DNA from: RGIG8775 sp045128735
GTDB lineage: Bacteria; Bacillota; Clostridia; Oscillospirales; CAG-272
DNA: 64,000 nucleotides
Assembly: GCA_045128735.1 (NCBI GenBank)
Contig: JBGVRT010000120.1
Location: 127,780-191,779 of the forward strand
Direction of reading: 5' to 3'
Shown: positions 35,445 to 44,550 of the stretch, piece by piece
Numbering within the stretch: the first letter of the stretch is position 1
Layout: every line of letters starts with the position of its first letter
Made by a program: the position numbers and the translations under genes
The notes under the pieces: model-generated
What the model was told of the DNA's origin: nothing
The model's input: only the letters and a program-made list of their open reading frames with translations
Databases searched by the model: none

Positions 35445-36884
35445 ATGAGAAACACGGAACTCCTTGACAAAATAAGAGAAAGTAAAATAGCGGTGCTTGG
35501 ACTTGGTATATCCAATATTCCGCTTGTAAGCTTTTTGCTCGAATTGGGAGTAAAGGATATTACTGTTCACGATAAAAAGCCATGGACCGAGCTTGGCGCG
35601 GAGGCGCGCGGATTTGCCGAGGCAGGCGTAAAGTTTGTGGGCGGCGAGAGCTATCTTGATAAGGTGGAGGGAGACTATATTTTCCGTTCGCCGGGAATAA
35701 GACCCGACGTGCCCGCCTTGGCGGCGGCTGTGGATGACGGAGCTGTGCTTACCTCTGAAATGGAGCTTTTCTTTGAGCTTACTCCCGCGAGAATAATAGC
35801 CATAACGGGAAGCGACGGAAAGACCACAACTACCACGCTCACCTACAAGATACTTGAGGAGGAGCTGGCGAAAAAGGGAAGCGGTAAGGTCTACGTCGGC
35901 GGCAATATAGGAAGTCCGCTTTTGCCCATCGTCGGTGAAATGACCGAGAGAGATTACGCGGTGGTCGAGCTGTCGAGCTTCCAGCTTATGACGCTCAAGC
36001 GTATGCCGTACCGTGCGGCGATAACCAATATTTCACCCAACCACCTTGACTGGCATACCGGTATGGACGAGTATATCGAGGCGAAGTTCAATATCTGCCG
36101 CGGCGAGGGTCTTGACCGCCTTGTTTCCAACCGCGAAAGTGAGGACGCGTACCGCCTTTCGGAGCGTGTATCCTGCGGAGTTACCCTTATTTCTTCCAAA
36201 CGTGAGGAATATCACGAGATAAGCGAGGAAGGCCACGGCAAGAAGGCTGTGTTTGAGTGCGACGGCGAAATAATAATCAGCGACGGAACACTTGGGAGAG
36301 TAATGCTAAAAACTGCCGATATCAAGCTTGTGGGCAGACACAACGTTGAAAATTATATGACGGCTATCGCCCTGCTTGACGGATTGGTGTCGTATAACAG
36401 CATAAGAAAAATCGCTGTAAGCTTTGGCGGCGTGGAGCACAGAACCGAGTTCGTTCGCGAGCTTGACGGAGTTAAATATTATAATAGCTCTATAGATTCA
36501 AGCCCCACAAGAACCGCGGCGGCTATATCGGCTTTTACGCAAAAGCCAATACTTATATGCGGTGGATACGACAAGCATATTCCCTTTGATACACTTGGAG
36601 ACGTGCTCTGCCAACAGGCGAAGGCGGTAGTCCTTACGGGCGCGACGAGAGAGGCGATAAACGCCGCTATAAGAAATTCGGTTTACTTCAAGGACAGCGA
36701 GATAACCATAGTTATCAAGCCCGATTTCTTTGACGCGGTAGACACCGCGCGAAAAATAGCCGAGAGGGGCGACGTGGTGGTGCTGTCACCTGCCTGTGCA
36801 AGCTTTGACGCTTTCAGGAATTTTGAGGAGCGCGGCAATATTTTCAAGAACATAATAAATACAATGACCGAGGAAGGCAATTAA
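35445..36884 (+). CDS. murD: UDP-N-acetylmuramoyl-L-alanine--D-glutamate ligase
   Basis: MurD adds D-glutamate to UDP-MurNAc-L-Ala in cytoplasmic peptidoglycan precursor synthesis. The 479-residue product has an N-terminal UDP-binding Rossmann domain (IAVLGLGISNIPL), a central ATPase with ITGSDGKTTTT, SSFQL and NHLDWH, and a C-terminal domain with ICGGYDKHIPFD. The ATG at 35445 has GGAGAGG 9 bases upstream; the ATG at 35427 overlaps that site. Unusually it is outside a dcw cluster and is followed by three M42 peptidase genes. Confidence 0.93.
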   Translation: MRNTELLDKIRESKIAVLGLGISNIPLVSFLLELGVKDITVHDKKPWTELGAEARGFAEAGVKFVGGESYLDKVEGDYIFRSPGIRPDVPALAAAVDDGAVLTSEMELFFELTPARIIAITGSDGKTTTTTLTYKILEEELAKKGSGKVYVGGNIGSPLLPIVGEMTERDYAVVELSSFQLMTLKRMPYRAAITNISPNHLDWHTGMDEYIEAKFNICRGEGLDRLVSNRESEDAYRLSERVSCGVTLISSKREEYHEISEEGHGKKAVFECDGEIIISDGTLGRVMLKTADIKLVGRHNVENYMTAIALLDGLVSYNSIRKIAVSFGGVEHRTEFVRELDGVKYYNSSIDSSPTRTAAAISAFTQKPILICGGYDKHIPFDTLGDVLCQQAKAVVLTGATREAINAAIRNSVYFKDSEITIVIKPDFFDAVDTARKIAERGDVVVLSPACASFDAFRNFEERGNIFKNIINTMTEEGN

Positions 36885-36888
36885 ACAA

Positions 36889-37938
36889 ATGGAATTAAAA
36901 GAACTCATTATTGAGCTTGCGTCGATTATGTCGGTGACGGGATATGAGGACAGCGGCTCGGAGACTCTTAAAGCTATTGCGGATAAATATTTTGACGGAT
37001 ATTTCTGCGATAACGTAAAAAATCAGATACTTGTAAAAAAGTGCGGAAAGGAAAATGCGCCCGTAATAATCATCGACACGCATTTTGACGAAATCGGAAT
37101 GTACGTCAGTGAAATAAAGGACAGCGGATTTCTCAAGGTTACCAATATAGGTGGGCTGGATACGAGAATTATGCAGGCTTCCGACGTGGTGATATACGGT
37201 GAAAAGAAGCTCCACGGCATAGTGGCTTCCACACCGCCCCACCTTTCGGGCGAAAAGGACAGAGAAAAGCTCCCTGAGGTAGGTGACTTGCTTATTGATA
37301 CGGGTTATACAAAGGAGGAGCTTGATGGTTTAGTGCGTATCGGTACACCCGTGGGCTTCTATCCTAAATATACAGAGCTTCTCAACTCGCATATAGCGGG
37401 TAAGGGATTTGACGATAAAGCCTGCGCCGCTTGCGCGGTAAAGGCGCTTGCCGAAATCGATCGCGACAAGCTTGCGGGCGACGTTTACCTGCTTTTGTCT
37501 GCCCACGAGGAAACCGACAGACTTGGCGGCGTTGTGTGCGGAACTTATGAAATAAAGCCCGACTATGCAATGGTGGTTGACGTAAATCTCGGAAAAACTC
37601 CCGATACAAAATCTTATGAAACCGTAGATATGGGAGGCGGCGCGGCACTTACCCTTTCGGCTGTGACCGACAGAAGGCTTACAAAGATGACCGCTGAGCT
37701 TTGCCGCAAGAAGGAGATAAAATATCAACGAATCGTCTCTGCTTCAAGCACGGGCACCAACGCTACCGCGCTTTCACTCGTCAGAGGCGGAGTTCCCGTG
37801 GTTGACGTGGGACTTCCTCTGAAGTCTATGCATACCTATAACGAGGTGCTTGACCTTGCAGATGCCGAGGAGATGACAAAGCTTATAGCCGCGTTTGTGT
37901 GCGATGAAAATATAGCGGAGGTGTTTGGTAATGTATAA
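36889..37938 (+). CDS. M42-family metallopeptidase, divergent copy
   Basis: This 349-residue member of the M42 (glutamyl aminopeptidase/PepA-like, TET-forming) family normally removes N-terminal residues from peptides in the cytosol with two metal ions. Metal-site motifs are recognisable but altered: THFDEIG (usual AHxDEIG), KGFDDKACA (usual LDDR), AHEETDRLGG (usual QEEVGxRG), VVDVN, and LKSMHTYNE (usual TRYxHS). It starts 4 bases after murD; AGGAAGG lies about 11 bases upstream. It overlaps the next gene by 8 bases. Confidence 0.9.
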   Translation: MELKELIIELASIMSVTGYEDSGSETLKAIADKYFDGYFCDNVKNQILVKKCGKENAPVIIIDTHFDEIGMYVSEIKDSGFLKVTNIGGLDTRIMQASDVVIYGEKKLHGIVASTPPHLSGEKDREKLPEVGDLLIDTGYTKEELDGLVRIGTPVGFYPKYTELLNSHIAGKGFDDKACAACAVKALAEIDRDKLAGDVYLLLSAHEETDRLGGVVCGTYEIKPDYAMVVDVNLGKTPDTKSYETVDMGGGAALTLSAVTDRRLTKMTAELCRKKEIKYQRIVSASSTGTNATALSLVRGGVPVVDVGLPLKSMHTYNEVLDLADAEEMTKLIAAFVCDENIAEVFGNV

Positions 37939-39001
37939 TGAAAGAACAGAGCTTCTCAAGTCGCTTTCGCTGGCATTCGGACCTACGGGCTGTGAGGGCA
38001 ACGTGGGCGAGCTGATATACAGCGTAGCCGAGAAATATTGCGATGCCTGTGCCACCGATAAAATGGGAAATTTCGTTTTCAAAATAGCTCCAAAGGTCCA
38101 TACCGCGCATACCAAAAAGGTAATGCTTTCGGCGCATATGGACGAGGTCGCTCTTATGATAAACGAGATAGACTCCGACGGATATCTTAAGTTTGATACC
38201 GTAGGCGGTATAGATTGCAGAGTTCTTTGCGGCAGAAACGTTACCGTAGGTGACGAAAATAAAAAGATAAAGGGCGTTATCGCCTCTAAGGCAATACACC
38301 ACCAAAGCGCAGACGAGCGCAAAAAGGCTACAAAGGTCTCCGATATGTATATAGATATCGGCGCGTCGTCGAGAGAGGATGCCGAGAAATACGTCGACAT
38401 CGGCGATTTTGCAACCTTTGACAGCGATTTCGTGCTGTTCGGTAAGGACGAACGTCTTGTAAAGTGTAAGGCACTTGACGACAGAATGGGTTGCGTTGTG
38501 CTTCTTGAAATTATGAAGGCAATTTCAAATAGGGAAATAGAGAGCGACAACGAGCTTTATTTCTGCTTTACCGTGCGCGAGGAGGTGGCGCTTTCGGGCG
38601 CACAAACCGTTGCACAGGTCATAAAGCCCGATTACGCGGTGGTTATTGAGACAACGGCGATAGCCGATATCGAGGGCGTTGAGCCTGCACTCCGCGTTGC
38701 CAACGTGGGTGACGGCGGTGTGGTTTCGGTAATGGATCGTTCTACCGTGTATAATCACAAGCTTGTTTCCTACCTTCTTGAACTTGCCGAGCTTAAGGGC
38801 ATCAAGGCGCAGGTTAAGCGCTACGTTTCGGGCGGAAACGACGCAGGGCATATCCACAAAAGCGGAAACGGTGTGAAAACCGTGGCGATATCTGTGCCTA
38901 CACGCTATCTGCATTCTCCTGCCTGCGTTGCATCGCTTGACGATATGGACGCGGTAATCGAGCTTGTAAAGGCACTTATTGAAACCTGGAAATCAGTATA
39001 G
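37931..39001 (+). CDS. M42-family metallopeptidase, second copy
   Basis: This 356-residue M42 peptidase has near-canonical motifs: SAHMDEVALM, ALDDRMGC, REEVALSGA, GGNDAGHIH and PTRYLHSPA. The ATG at 37931 has GGAGGTG 7 bases upstream, within the end of the preceding M42 gene (8-base overlap), so the two are translationally coupled. It differs throughout from its neighbours, ruling out an assembly duplication. Confidence 0.93.
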   Translation: MYNERTELLKSLSLAFGPTGCEGNVGELIYSVAEKYCDACATDKMGNFVFKIAPKVHTAHTKKVMLSAHMDEVALMINEIDSDGYLKFDTVGGIDCRVLCGRNVTVGDENKKIKGVIASKAIHHQSADERKKATKVSDMYIDIGASSREDAEKYVDIGDFATFDSDFVLFGKDERLVKCKALDDRMGCVVLLEIMKAISNREIESDNELYFCFTVREEVALSGAQTVAQVIKPDYAVVIETTAIADIEGVEPALRVANVGDGGVVSVMDRSTVYNHKLVSYLLELAELKGIKAQVKRYVSGGNDAGHIHKSGNGVKTVAISVPTRYLHSPACVASLDDMDAVIELVKALIETWKSV

Positions 39002-39015
39002 AAAGGGAAATAGAT

Positions 39016-40011
39016 ATGTATAATTTTTTGAAACAGATAATAAATATCCCCGCTGTGTCGGGCAGAGAGGCAGAGCTTCTCGAAAAAATAAGAACGCTTA
39101 TCGCGCCATACGTTGACGAGTGCAGCTTTGATAATCTTGGCAATCTCCTCGCCCTTAAAAAGGGAAGCGGCGAGAATAAAAAGAGCGTTATGCTTTGCGC
39201 TCACGCAGACGAGATAGGCTTTATAACAAATTATATTGAGGATAGCGGCTTTGTTCGCGTAGCCCCTATCGGCGGAATAAATTATATTTCGGCATCTTAC
39301 GCTAAGGTGGTTTTTGAAAACGGCACCAAGGGCGTGCTTGTGCCCGAGTCTAAGGTCAGCGACAGCAAAAATTCCGATTCCTATTACGTTGATATCGGTG
39401 CGGATAGCAAAAAGACCGCCGAGAAAAAGATAAAAATCGGCGACGTTGCAACCGTGGAAGGATCGGTGGATAAGCTTATGGGTAAGCGCATAGTCGGCAG
39501 ACCGCTTGACGACCGAATCGGATGCGCGGTGCTCTTCGATATTGCGAGAAGTATTGAAAATCCCGCAAACGATATTTGGTTTGTTTTCTCGGTTCAGGAG
39601 GAAGTCGGGTGCCGAGGCGCAAAGACCGCGGCAAACAGAATTTCTCCCGACGTTGCGCTTGTGTTTGACGTAACCGCTACGGGTGACACGGTTGGTGCTC
39701 CTTCAATGGCTGTAAAGCTTGGAGACGGCGCGGCAGTAAAAATAAAGGACGCTTCGGTTATCTGCGACCGCGATATGGTAGACAAGCTTATCGAGCTTGC
39801 AAAGACCAATAAAATACCCTATCAGTGCGAAATTCTTAAGCACGGCGGCACAGATACAAGCTCTATTCAGGTGTCGGGAAGCGGAGTACGCGCAGGTGCG
39901 CTCTCCATCCCTACAAGATATATTCACTCATCGGTTGAAATGCTTGATATGAAGGATGCGGAGGCTTGTCGCGACCTTGCAATCGCATTTATAAATGACT
40001 ATAATTCATAA
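39016..40011 (+). CDS. M42-family metallopeptidase, third copy
   Basis: This 331-residue M42 peptidase is the most canonical of the three: AHADEIGF, LDDRIGC, QEEVGCRGA, FDVTATGD, GGTDTSSI and PTRYIHSS. AAAGGGA lies 8 bases before the ATG and it begins 14 bases after the second copy. Because M42 enzymes form dodecamers, three co-expressed paralogues could assemble into mixed particles with broader specificity; this is inference. Confidence 0.94.
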   Translation: MYNFLKQIINIPAVSGREAELLEKIRTLIAPYVDECSFDNLGNLLALKKGSGENKKSVMLCAHADEIGFITNYIEDSGFVRVAPIGGINYISASYAKVVFENGTKGVLVPESKVSDSKNSDSYYVDIGADSKKTAEKKIKIGDVATVEGSVDKLMGKRIVGRPLDDRIGCAVLFDIARSIENPANDIWFVFSVQEEVGCRGAKTAANRISPDVALVFDVTATGDTVGAPSMAVKLGDGAAVKIKDASVICDRDMVDKLIELAKTNKIPYQCEILKHGGTDTSSIQVSGSGVRAGALSIPTRYIHSSVEMLDMKDAEACRDLAIAFINDYNS

Positions 40012-40024
40012 GCAGGAAGATAAA

Positions 40025-41278
40025 ATGGAAATTTCAGAAAAAGTATATGACCTTGTAAAGGATGCCGAGCGCGAGCTTGCTCCCATATTTGCCGAAATTG
40101 ACAAGGTTTCATTTGAGAATACCTCTAAAATAATGGAGCTTTTCCGAGAGCACAGAGTTTCTGAGGCAATGTTTAACCCCACAAGCGGATACGGCTACGA
40201 CGACAGAGGCAGAGACGTGCTGGACGAGATATGGGCAGAGGTAATGGGGGCTGAATCCGCTTTCGTAAGACATAATATCGTTAACGGCACGCAGGCGCTT
40301 ACCATAGGGCTTTTCGGACTTCTCCGCCCGGGGGACGTAATGCTTTCAATCGCGGGCAAGCCTTACGATACCCTTGAGGAGGTAATAGGAATTTGCGGAA
40401 CACCGGGCGACGGCTCGCTTAAGGATTTCGGCGTTGAATACGCGCAGGTAGACCTTAAGGACGGCGACTTTGACCGCGATACAATAAAGGAAAAGCTTGA
40501 GCTTTTCGGTGAGCGTGTAAAGGTGGTATTCATTCAGCGTTCCAAAGGCTACCTCAATAGAAAAACGCTCAGCGTTGATGAGATAGGCGAAGCGGCGGCG
40601 TTTGTAAAGTCGGTAAATCCCAATGTTTATGTCGTCGTTGATAACTGCTACGGCGAATTTGTGGATACCAAAGAGCCCTGCGCGGTAGGCGCGGATATGG
40701 TTATCGGCTCTCTTATAAAGAACCCCGGCGGCGGAATGGCTGAAACGGGCGGCTACATCGCAGGCACCAAGCGCGCTGTTGAGCTTGCCTCTTACAGATT
40801 GACGTCGGTTGGCGTGGGCTGTGAGGTGGGCGCAACACTTGGACTTAACAAGAGCCTTTATAAAGGACTTTTCTACGCACCGCATACCACGGCTCAGGCG
40901 CTTAAGGTAGCGCACCTTGCGGCTTATATATTTGAAAAGCTTGGCTATGACGTTGAACCTAAATGGAACGTGAGACATCACGACATTATTCAGACCGTAA
41001 TTACAAGGGCTCCCGAAAAGCTTTGCGCCTTTTGCAGGGGAATACAAAAGGGCTCTCCCGTAGACTCCTTCGTAACTCCCGAGCCTTGGGCAATGCCCGG
41101 GTATAACGATCAGGTCATAATGGCGGCGGGGGCGTTTACGCAGGGCTCGTCTATAGAGCTTTCTGCTGACGGACCTCTCCGCGAGCCGTACACAGCCTTC
41201 TTCCAAGGCGGACTTACATACGAAAGCGGTAAGATAGGAATTATGTATGCCGCTGAAGAAATGATAGCGAATAGCTGA
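40025..41278 (+). CDS. Methionine gamma-lyase-family PLP enzyme (YnbB-like)
   Basis: This 417-residue fold-type I PLP protein belongs to the group often annotated aluminium resistance or methionine gamma-lyase. It has NPTSGYGYDDRGRD near the start, VVDNCYGEF with the PLP-ring Asp, and GSLIKNPGGG with the Schiff-base Lys. Its physiological substrate is not established in this family. The ATG at 40025 has AGGAAG 5 bases upstream. It is the last gene of the murD-M42 operon, suggesting amino-acid or peptide turnover. Confidence 0.88.
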   Translation: MEISEKVYDLVKDAERELAPIFAEIDKVSFENTSKIMELFREHRVSEAMFNPTSGYGYDDRGRDVLDEIWAEVMGAESAFVRHNIVNGTQALTIGLFGLLRPGDVMLSIAGKPYDTLEEVIGICGTPGDGSLKDFGVEYAQVDLKDGDFDRDTIKEKLELFGERVKVVFIQRSKGYLNRKTLSVDEIGEAAAFVKSVNPNVYVVVDNCYGEFVDTKEPCAVGADMVIGSLIKNPGGGMAETGGYIAGTKRAVELASYRLTSVGVGCEVGATLGLNKSLYKGLFYAPHTTAQALKVAHLAAYIFEKLGYDVEPKWNVRHHDIIQTVITRAPEKLCAFCRGIQKGSPVDSFVTPEPWAMPGYNDQVIMAAGAFTQGSSIELSADGPLREPYTAFFQGGLTYESGKIGIMYAAEEMIANS

Positions 41279-41358
41279 AATGTTTACAATTTTTTGTAGA
41301 CTTACGGCGTATTTTCTGCTAAAATAAAAAAGACTAAAAAATGAAAGGAAACTTCATT

Positions 41359-42396
41359 ATGAAAAAGATAATTTCTGTATTGCTTCTGCTTTCAATGCTC
41401 ATCACCTGCTTTGCGGGATGCGCAAATGACGATGCCCCCAAGGGCTATCAGCTTGTTTCGGGCGAGGATGAAATATTTGAGCTTTACGCTCCCAAAACCT
41501 GGGTAAGCAATCTTGCAAGCGGTGTTTCGGGCGCGTACTACTCGCTTCAGGACAACATCGTTGTCAGCGCAAAGACCATCAGAAACGCTACAAACTACAC
41601 ACTCGGTCAGTTTATGACTCTCGCAATCGAGAGCTACGAGGCAATGGACGGATACGAGCTTGTTTCTTCCTATGAGTCAACTACGCTTGGCGGCGAGCCT
41701 GCGTACGTTATGGAGTATAAGGCTACCATTAAGGATAAGGACGAAAAAGGCGAAGTAAAGGACGTGGTTTATAAGTTCAAGTCGGTTATCGTAAAGTTTG
41801 AGGCGACTCTTACAATGCTTATTTACAGCGCTCCCGTTGAAAATTACGATACCGCTATTGCCGACTTCGACGGAATTATGGCTAACTTCGCTTTCAAGAC
41901 CTTCGCTGAGGGCGAGATTGAAAAGGACGACTTCACCGTGCTTGTTGATGAAAATACCCCCGAGGGCTTTCAGCTTGCTTCCAAGGATAAGTACGAGTTC
42001 AGATTCTACGTTCCCCTTACTTGGACGGTGCAGAGAAGAGCGTATAACCCCAGCGCGTACTTCGCAAAGAACGACCTTTCAAACGTAAGCGTTTCAAGCA
42101 AGGTGCTTTCCGATGATATAACCGATGGCGCTTCCTATTGGCAGTATTACACCGATACCACATCCTTCAAGCTTTCGGATATTGTTATTGACGAAAACGC
42201 AAAAATGGGCGGTCACGATGCTTACGCCGTTGAGTATCTCGCTACCGCTTCTGGTCTTAAGTACAGAATCAAACAGGTGTTCCTTACAGCGGGAAATATG
42301 ATTTATATTTTTACCTACACCTCTGACAGAGTACACTACGAAAAACATCTCGACGACGTAAATTCGATGATAGAGCTGTTCGAGTTCAAAAAATAA
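41359..42396 (+). CDS. Lipoprotein with two copies of a PsbP/DcrB-like domain
   Basis: This 345-residue lipoprotein has a signal peptide with lipobox CFAGC (Cys at residue 21). The mature part holds two similar domains of about 150 residues: the first starts GYQLVSGEDEIFELYAPKTW, the second GFQLASKDKYEFRFYVPLTW. Both then run through IVVSAK or NVSVSSK, and through a GG(E/H)-x-AY-x-(M/V)EY segment. The fold resembles PsbP/DcrB-like small domains but I cannot name a function. The ATG at 41359 has AAAGGA 9 bases upstream. The next gene starts 3 bases after its stop. Confidence 0.8.
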   Translation: MKKIISVLLLLSMLITCFAGCANDDAPKGYQLVSGEDEIFELYAPKTWVSNLASGVSGAYYSLQDNIVVSAKTIRNATNYTLGQFMTLAIESYEAMDGYELVSSYESTTLGGEPAYVMEYKATIKDKDEKGEVKDVVYKFKSVIVKFEATLTMLIYSAPVENYDTAIADFDGIMANFAFKTFAEGEIEKDDFTVLVDENTPEGFQLASKDKYEFRFYVPLTWTVQRRAYNPSAYFAKNDLSNVSVSSKVLSDDITDGASYWQYYTDTTSFKLSDIVIDENAKMGGHDAYAVEYLATASGLKYRIKQVFLTAGNMIYIFTYTSDRVHYEKHLDDVNSMIELFEFKK

Positions 42397-42399
42397 TTC

Positions 42400-43566
42400 A
42401 TGAAGGAAATATATCTTGATAACAGCGCCACTACCGCTTTGTGCGAGGATGCCGCAAAGGCAATGACCGAAACAATGGCGCTTTACGGAAACCCGTCGTC
42501 GCTTCACTCTGCAGGACTTGCCGCACAAAAGGTTGTTGACGACGCCCGTAATACGCTTGGCGTTGCGCTTGGCGTTAGAATGCCAAAGCCGGGTCAGCTT
42601 ATCTTCACCGCAAGCGGAACAGAGGCTAATAACTTAGCTATAAGAGGTTGCGTTTACGCTAAATCGAGACGGGTAGCTAACCGAATAATCACTACCGATT
42701 CCGAGCATCCCTCGGTTGAGAATCTTCTCCGTAAGCTTGAGGAGGACGGCTTTGAGGTGGTGAGGATTTCCACACGCGGCGGCGTGCTTGATATGGCGGC
42801 TCTTGATAAGGCGCTTGATAAAAACGTGCTTCTTGTGACTATGATGATGGTCAACAACGAGACGGGCGCAATGTACGACGTTGCAAAAGTCTTTTCGGCG
42901 GTCAAGCAGAAGTGCCCCGATGCCGTTACCCATTGCGATGCGGTGCAGGGCTTTATGAAGAGCAGATTTTCGCCTGTGTCGATAGGCGCGGATATGGTCA
43001 GCGTAAGCTCTCATAAAATACACGGTCCAAAGGGAGTGGGAGCGCTTTACGTCAGCGCGGATATTCTCAAGCAGAGAAAGCTTGTGCCCATAATCTACGG
43101 CGGCGGACAGGAAAGCGGCTTCCGTTCGGGTACAGAAAACGTAGTTGGTATTGCGGGATTCCGCGCCGCGCTTAAAGAGGCTTTTTACGGGCTTGACGAC
43201 GCTATTGCACATATGTCGGCGCTCAGAGAGTACGCGCTTCTCAAGCTTTCGGCTCTTGATATAAGACTGAATACGCCGCTTGGAAAAGCCGCGCCGCACA
43301 TTATAAATTTCACCCTGCCGAGCATAAAGAGCGAAACTATGCTCCACTACCTTTCGGGAGAAGGAATATTCGTGTCGAGCGGTTCGGCTTGCTCGTCACA
43401 CGCCACAACGCCAAGCAGGGCACTGACAGCCTTCGGACTTTCGCCTGCGGATGCCGATTGCTCGCTCCGCGTCAGCCTTTGCAAGCATAATACCGAGTCG
43501 GATATAGACGCTCTCGTTGAGCGTTTGCAAATGGGATTGCGCGTGCTTGTAAGAGTAAAAAGATAA
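42400..43566 (+). CDS. Cysteine desulfurase (NifS/IscS family)
   Basis: This PLP enzyme takes sulfur from cysteine for Fe-S clusters or thiolated tRNA. The 388-residue product begins MKEIYLDNSATT; the PLP Lys is in SSHKIHGPKG and the persulfide Cys in SSGSACSSHA, a long class I-like loop. It has no scaffold (IscU/NifU) or thiI partner nearby. No clear Shine-Dalgarno sequence precedes the ATG, which lies 3 bases after the lipoprotein stop, so translation may depend on coupling. A strong terminator follows. Confidence 0.92.
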   Translation: MKEIYLDNSATTALCEDAAKAMTETMALYGNPSSLHSAGLAAQKVVDDARNTLGVALGVRMPKPGQLIFTASGTEANNLAIRGCVYAKSRRVANRIITTDSEHPSVENLLRKLEEDGFEVVRISTRGGVLDMAALDKALDKNVLLVTMMMVNNETGAMYDVAKVFSAVKQKCPDAVTHCDAVQGFMKSRFSPVSIGADMVSVSSHKIHGPKGVGALYVSADILKQRKLVPIIYGGGQESGFRSGTENVVGIAGFRAALKEAFYGLDDAIAHMSALREYALLKLSALDIRLNTPLGKAAPHIINFTLPSIKSETMLHYLSGEGIFVSSGSACSSHATTPSRALTAFGLSPADADCSLRVSLCKHNTESDIDALVERLQMGLRVLVRVKR

Positions 43567-43572
43567 AAAGAC

Positions 43573-43600
43573 AAAATGAGGAGTGTCCCTCCTCATTTTT
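43573..43600 (+). terminator. Terminator of the cysteine desulfurase gene
   Basis: An 11-bp perfect stem (AAAATGAGGAG/CTCCTCATTTT) with a 5-base loop ends in a T run. Confidence 0.9.
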
Positions 43601-43626
43601 CGTTTTCGAAAGTTTACAAAATACGG

Positions 43627-43655
43627 TTGACAAAAAGAACAATAAATTATATAAT
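43627..43655 (+). promoter_or_regulatory. Perfect consensus promoter of the RpiR-to-UPF0340 block
   Basis: TTGACA, 17 bases, TATAAT, 35 bases before the regulator's ATG. Close gene spacing suggests that transcription could continue to about 50.6 kb. Confidence 0.88.
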
Positions 43656-43689
43656 AATTAGGTAGATTAAAAGTGAGGCGCGAGGGAAT

Positions 43690-44550
43690 ATGAAAGAAAG
43701 TATCCTTAAAAAGATAGAGCTTGGCTACGGCGGATTCTCCAAAGGGCAGAAGTCTATAGCCGACTACGTAAGTGAGCATTATGAAAAAGCGGCGTTTATG
43801 ACAGCGGCGAAGCTTGGCAAATATGCGGACGTGTCGGAGTCTACCGTCGTTCGTTTTGCCTGCGAGCTTGGATTTAACGGCTATCCAGAATTTCAGAAAT
43901 CTTTGCGTGAGCTTGTGCGGACTAACCTGACCTCGTTTCAGCGCGTTGAGGTATCGGATTCGATTATCGGCGACAAGGACGTGCTTACGCAGGTCATACT
44001 GTCGGATGCCGAAAAACTGAGAAACACCCTTGAAAGCATAGACAGAGAAGCATTCGAAAAAGCAGTTGATAAGCTTATAGGGGCAAAGAAAATATATATT
44101 CTCGGGGTTCGCTCATCGGCAACTCTTGCGGGATTTTTGCACTATAATCTTCAAATGGCGTTTGATAATATAACACTTGTACAAACCACCTCGGGTAACG
44201 AAATGCTTGAACAGATAATGCGTATAGATAAGGACGACGTAATGGTGGCAATAAGCTTTCCGCGATACTCAAAGCGCATTATAAACGCGGTGGATTTCGC
44301 AAAAGCAAAGGGCGCAAATATTATCGCCCTGACCGACAGCGTCGCGTCGCCGATTGCCCAAAGCGCAGACCAACTGCTTACCGCAAGCAGTGATATGGCA
44401 TCCTTCGTCGATTCGCTTGTAGCGCCTATGAGTATTATAAATGCAATAGCAGTTTCGGTGGCAAAGAAAAAGAAAGAGGAGCTTACCGTCCGCTTGAAAA
44501 CCCTTGAGGAAATCTGGGATGAGTATGACGTTTACGATAAAAAGATATGA
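43690..44550 (+). CDS. MurR/RpiR-family transcriptional regulator
   Basis: This 286-residue regulator has an N-terminal RpiR helix-turn-helix (about 1-78, ADVSESTVVRFACELGFNGY) and a C-terminal SIS domain (about 125-265, YILGVRSSATLAG) that in relatives binds a phosphosugar. Its targets are not obvious: downstream are a flavoprotein and housekeeping genes rather than sugar genes. The ribosome site is GAGGG, 3-4 bases before the ATG. Its stop overlaps the next start (ATGA). Confidence 0.92.
   Translation: MKESILKKIELGYGGFSKGQKSIADYVSEHYEKAAFMTAAKLGKYADVSESTVVRFACELGFNGYPEFQKSLRELVRTNLTSFQRVEVSDSIIGDKDVLTQVILSDAEKLRNTLESIDREAFEKAVDKLIGAKKIYILGVRSSATLAGFLHYNLQMAFDNITLVQTTSGNEMLEQIMRIDKDDVMVAISFPRYSKRIINAVDFAKAKGANIIALTDSVASPIAQSADQLLTASSDMASFVDSLVAPMSIINAIAVSVAKKKKEELTVRLKTLEEIWDEYDVYDKKI

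Noticed and set aside
36889..40011. Triplication of M42 genes as an assembly artefact
   Set aside because: The three genes differ throughout at DNA and protein level, so they are old paralogues.
42634..43347. A 237-codon minus-strand open frame inside the cysteine desulfurase
   Set aside because: It is antisense to conserved catalytic residues and has no promoter or ribosome site.
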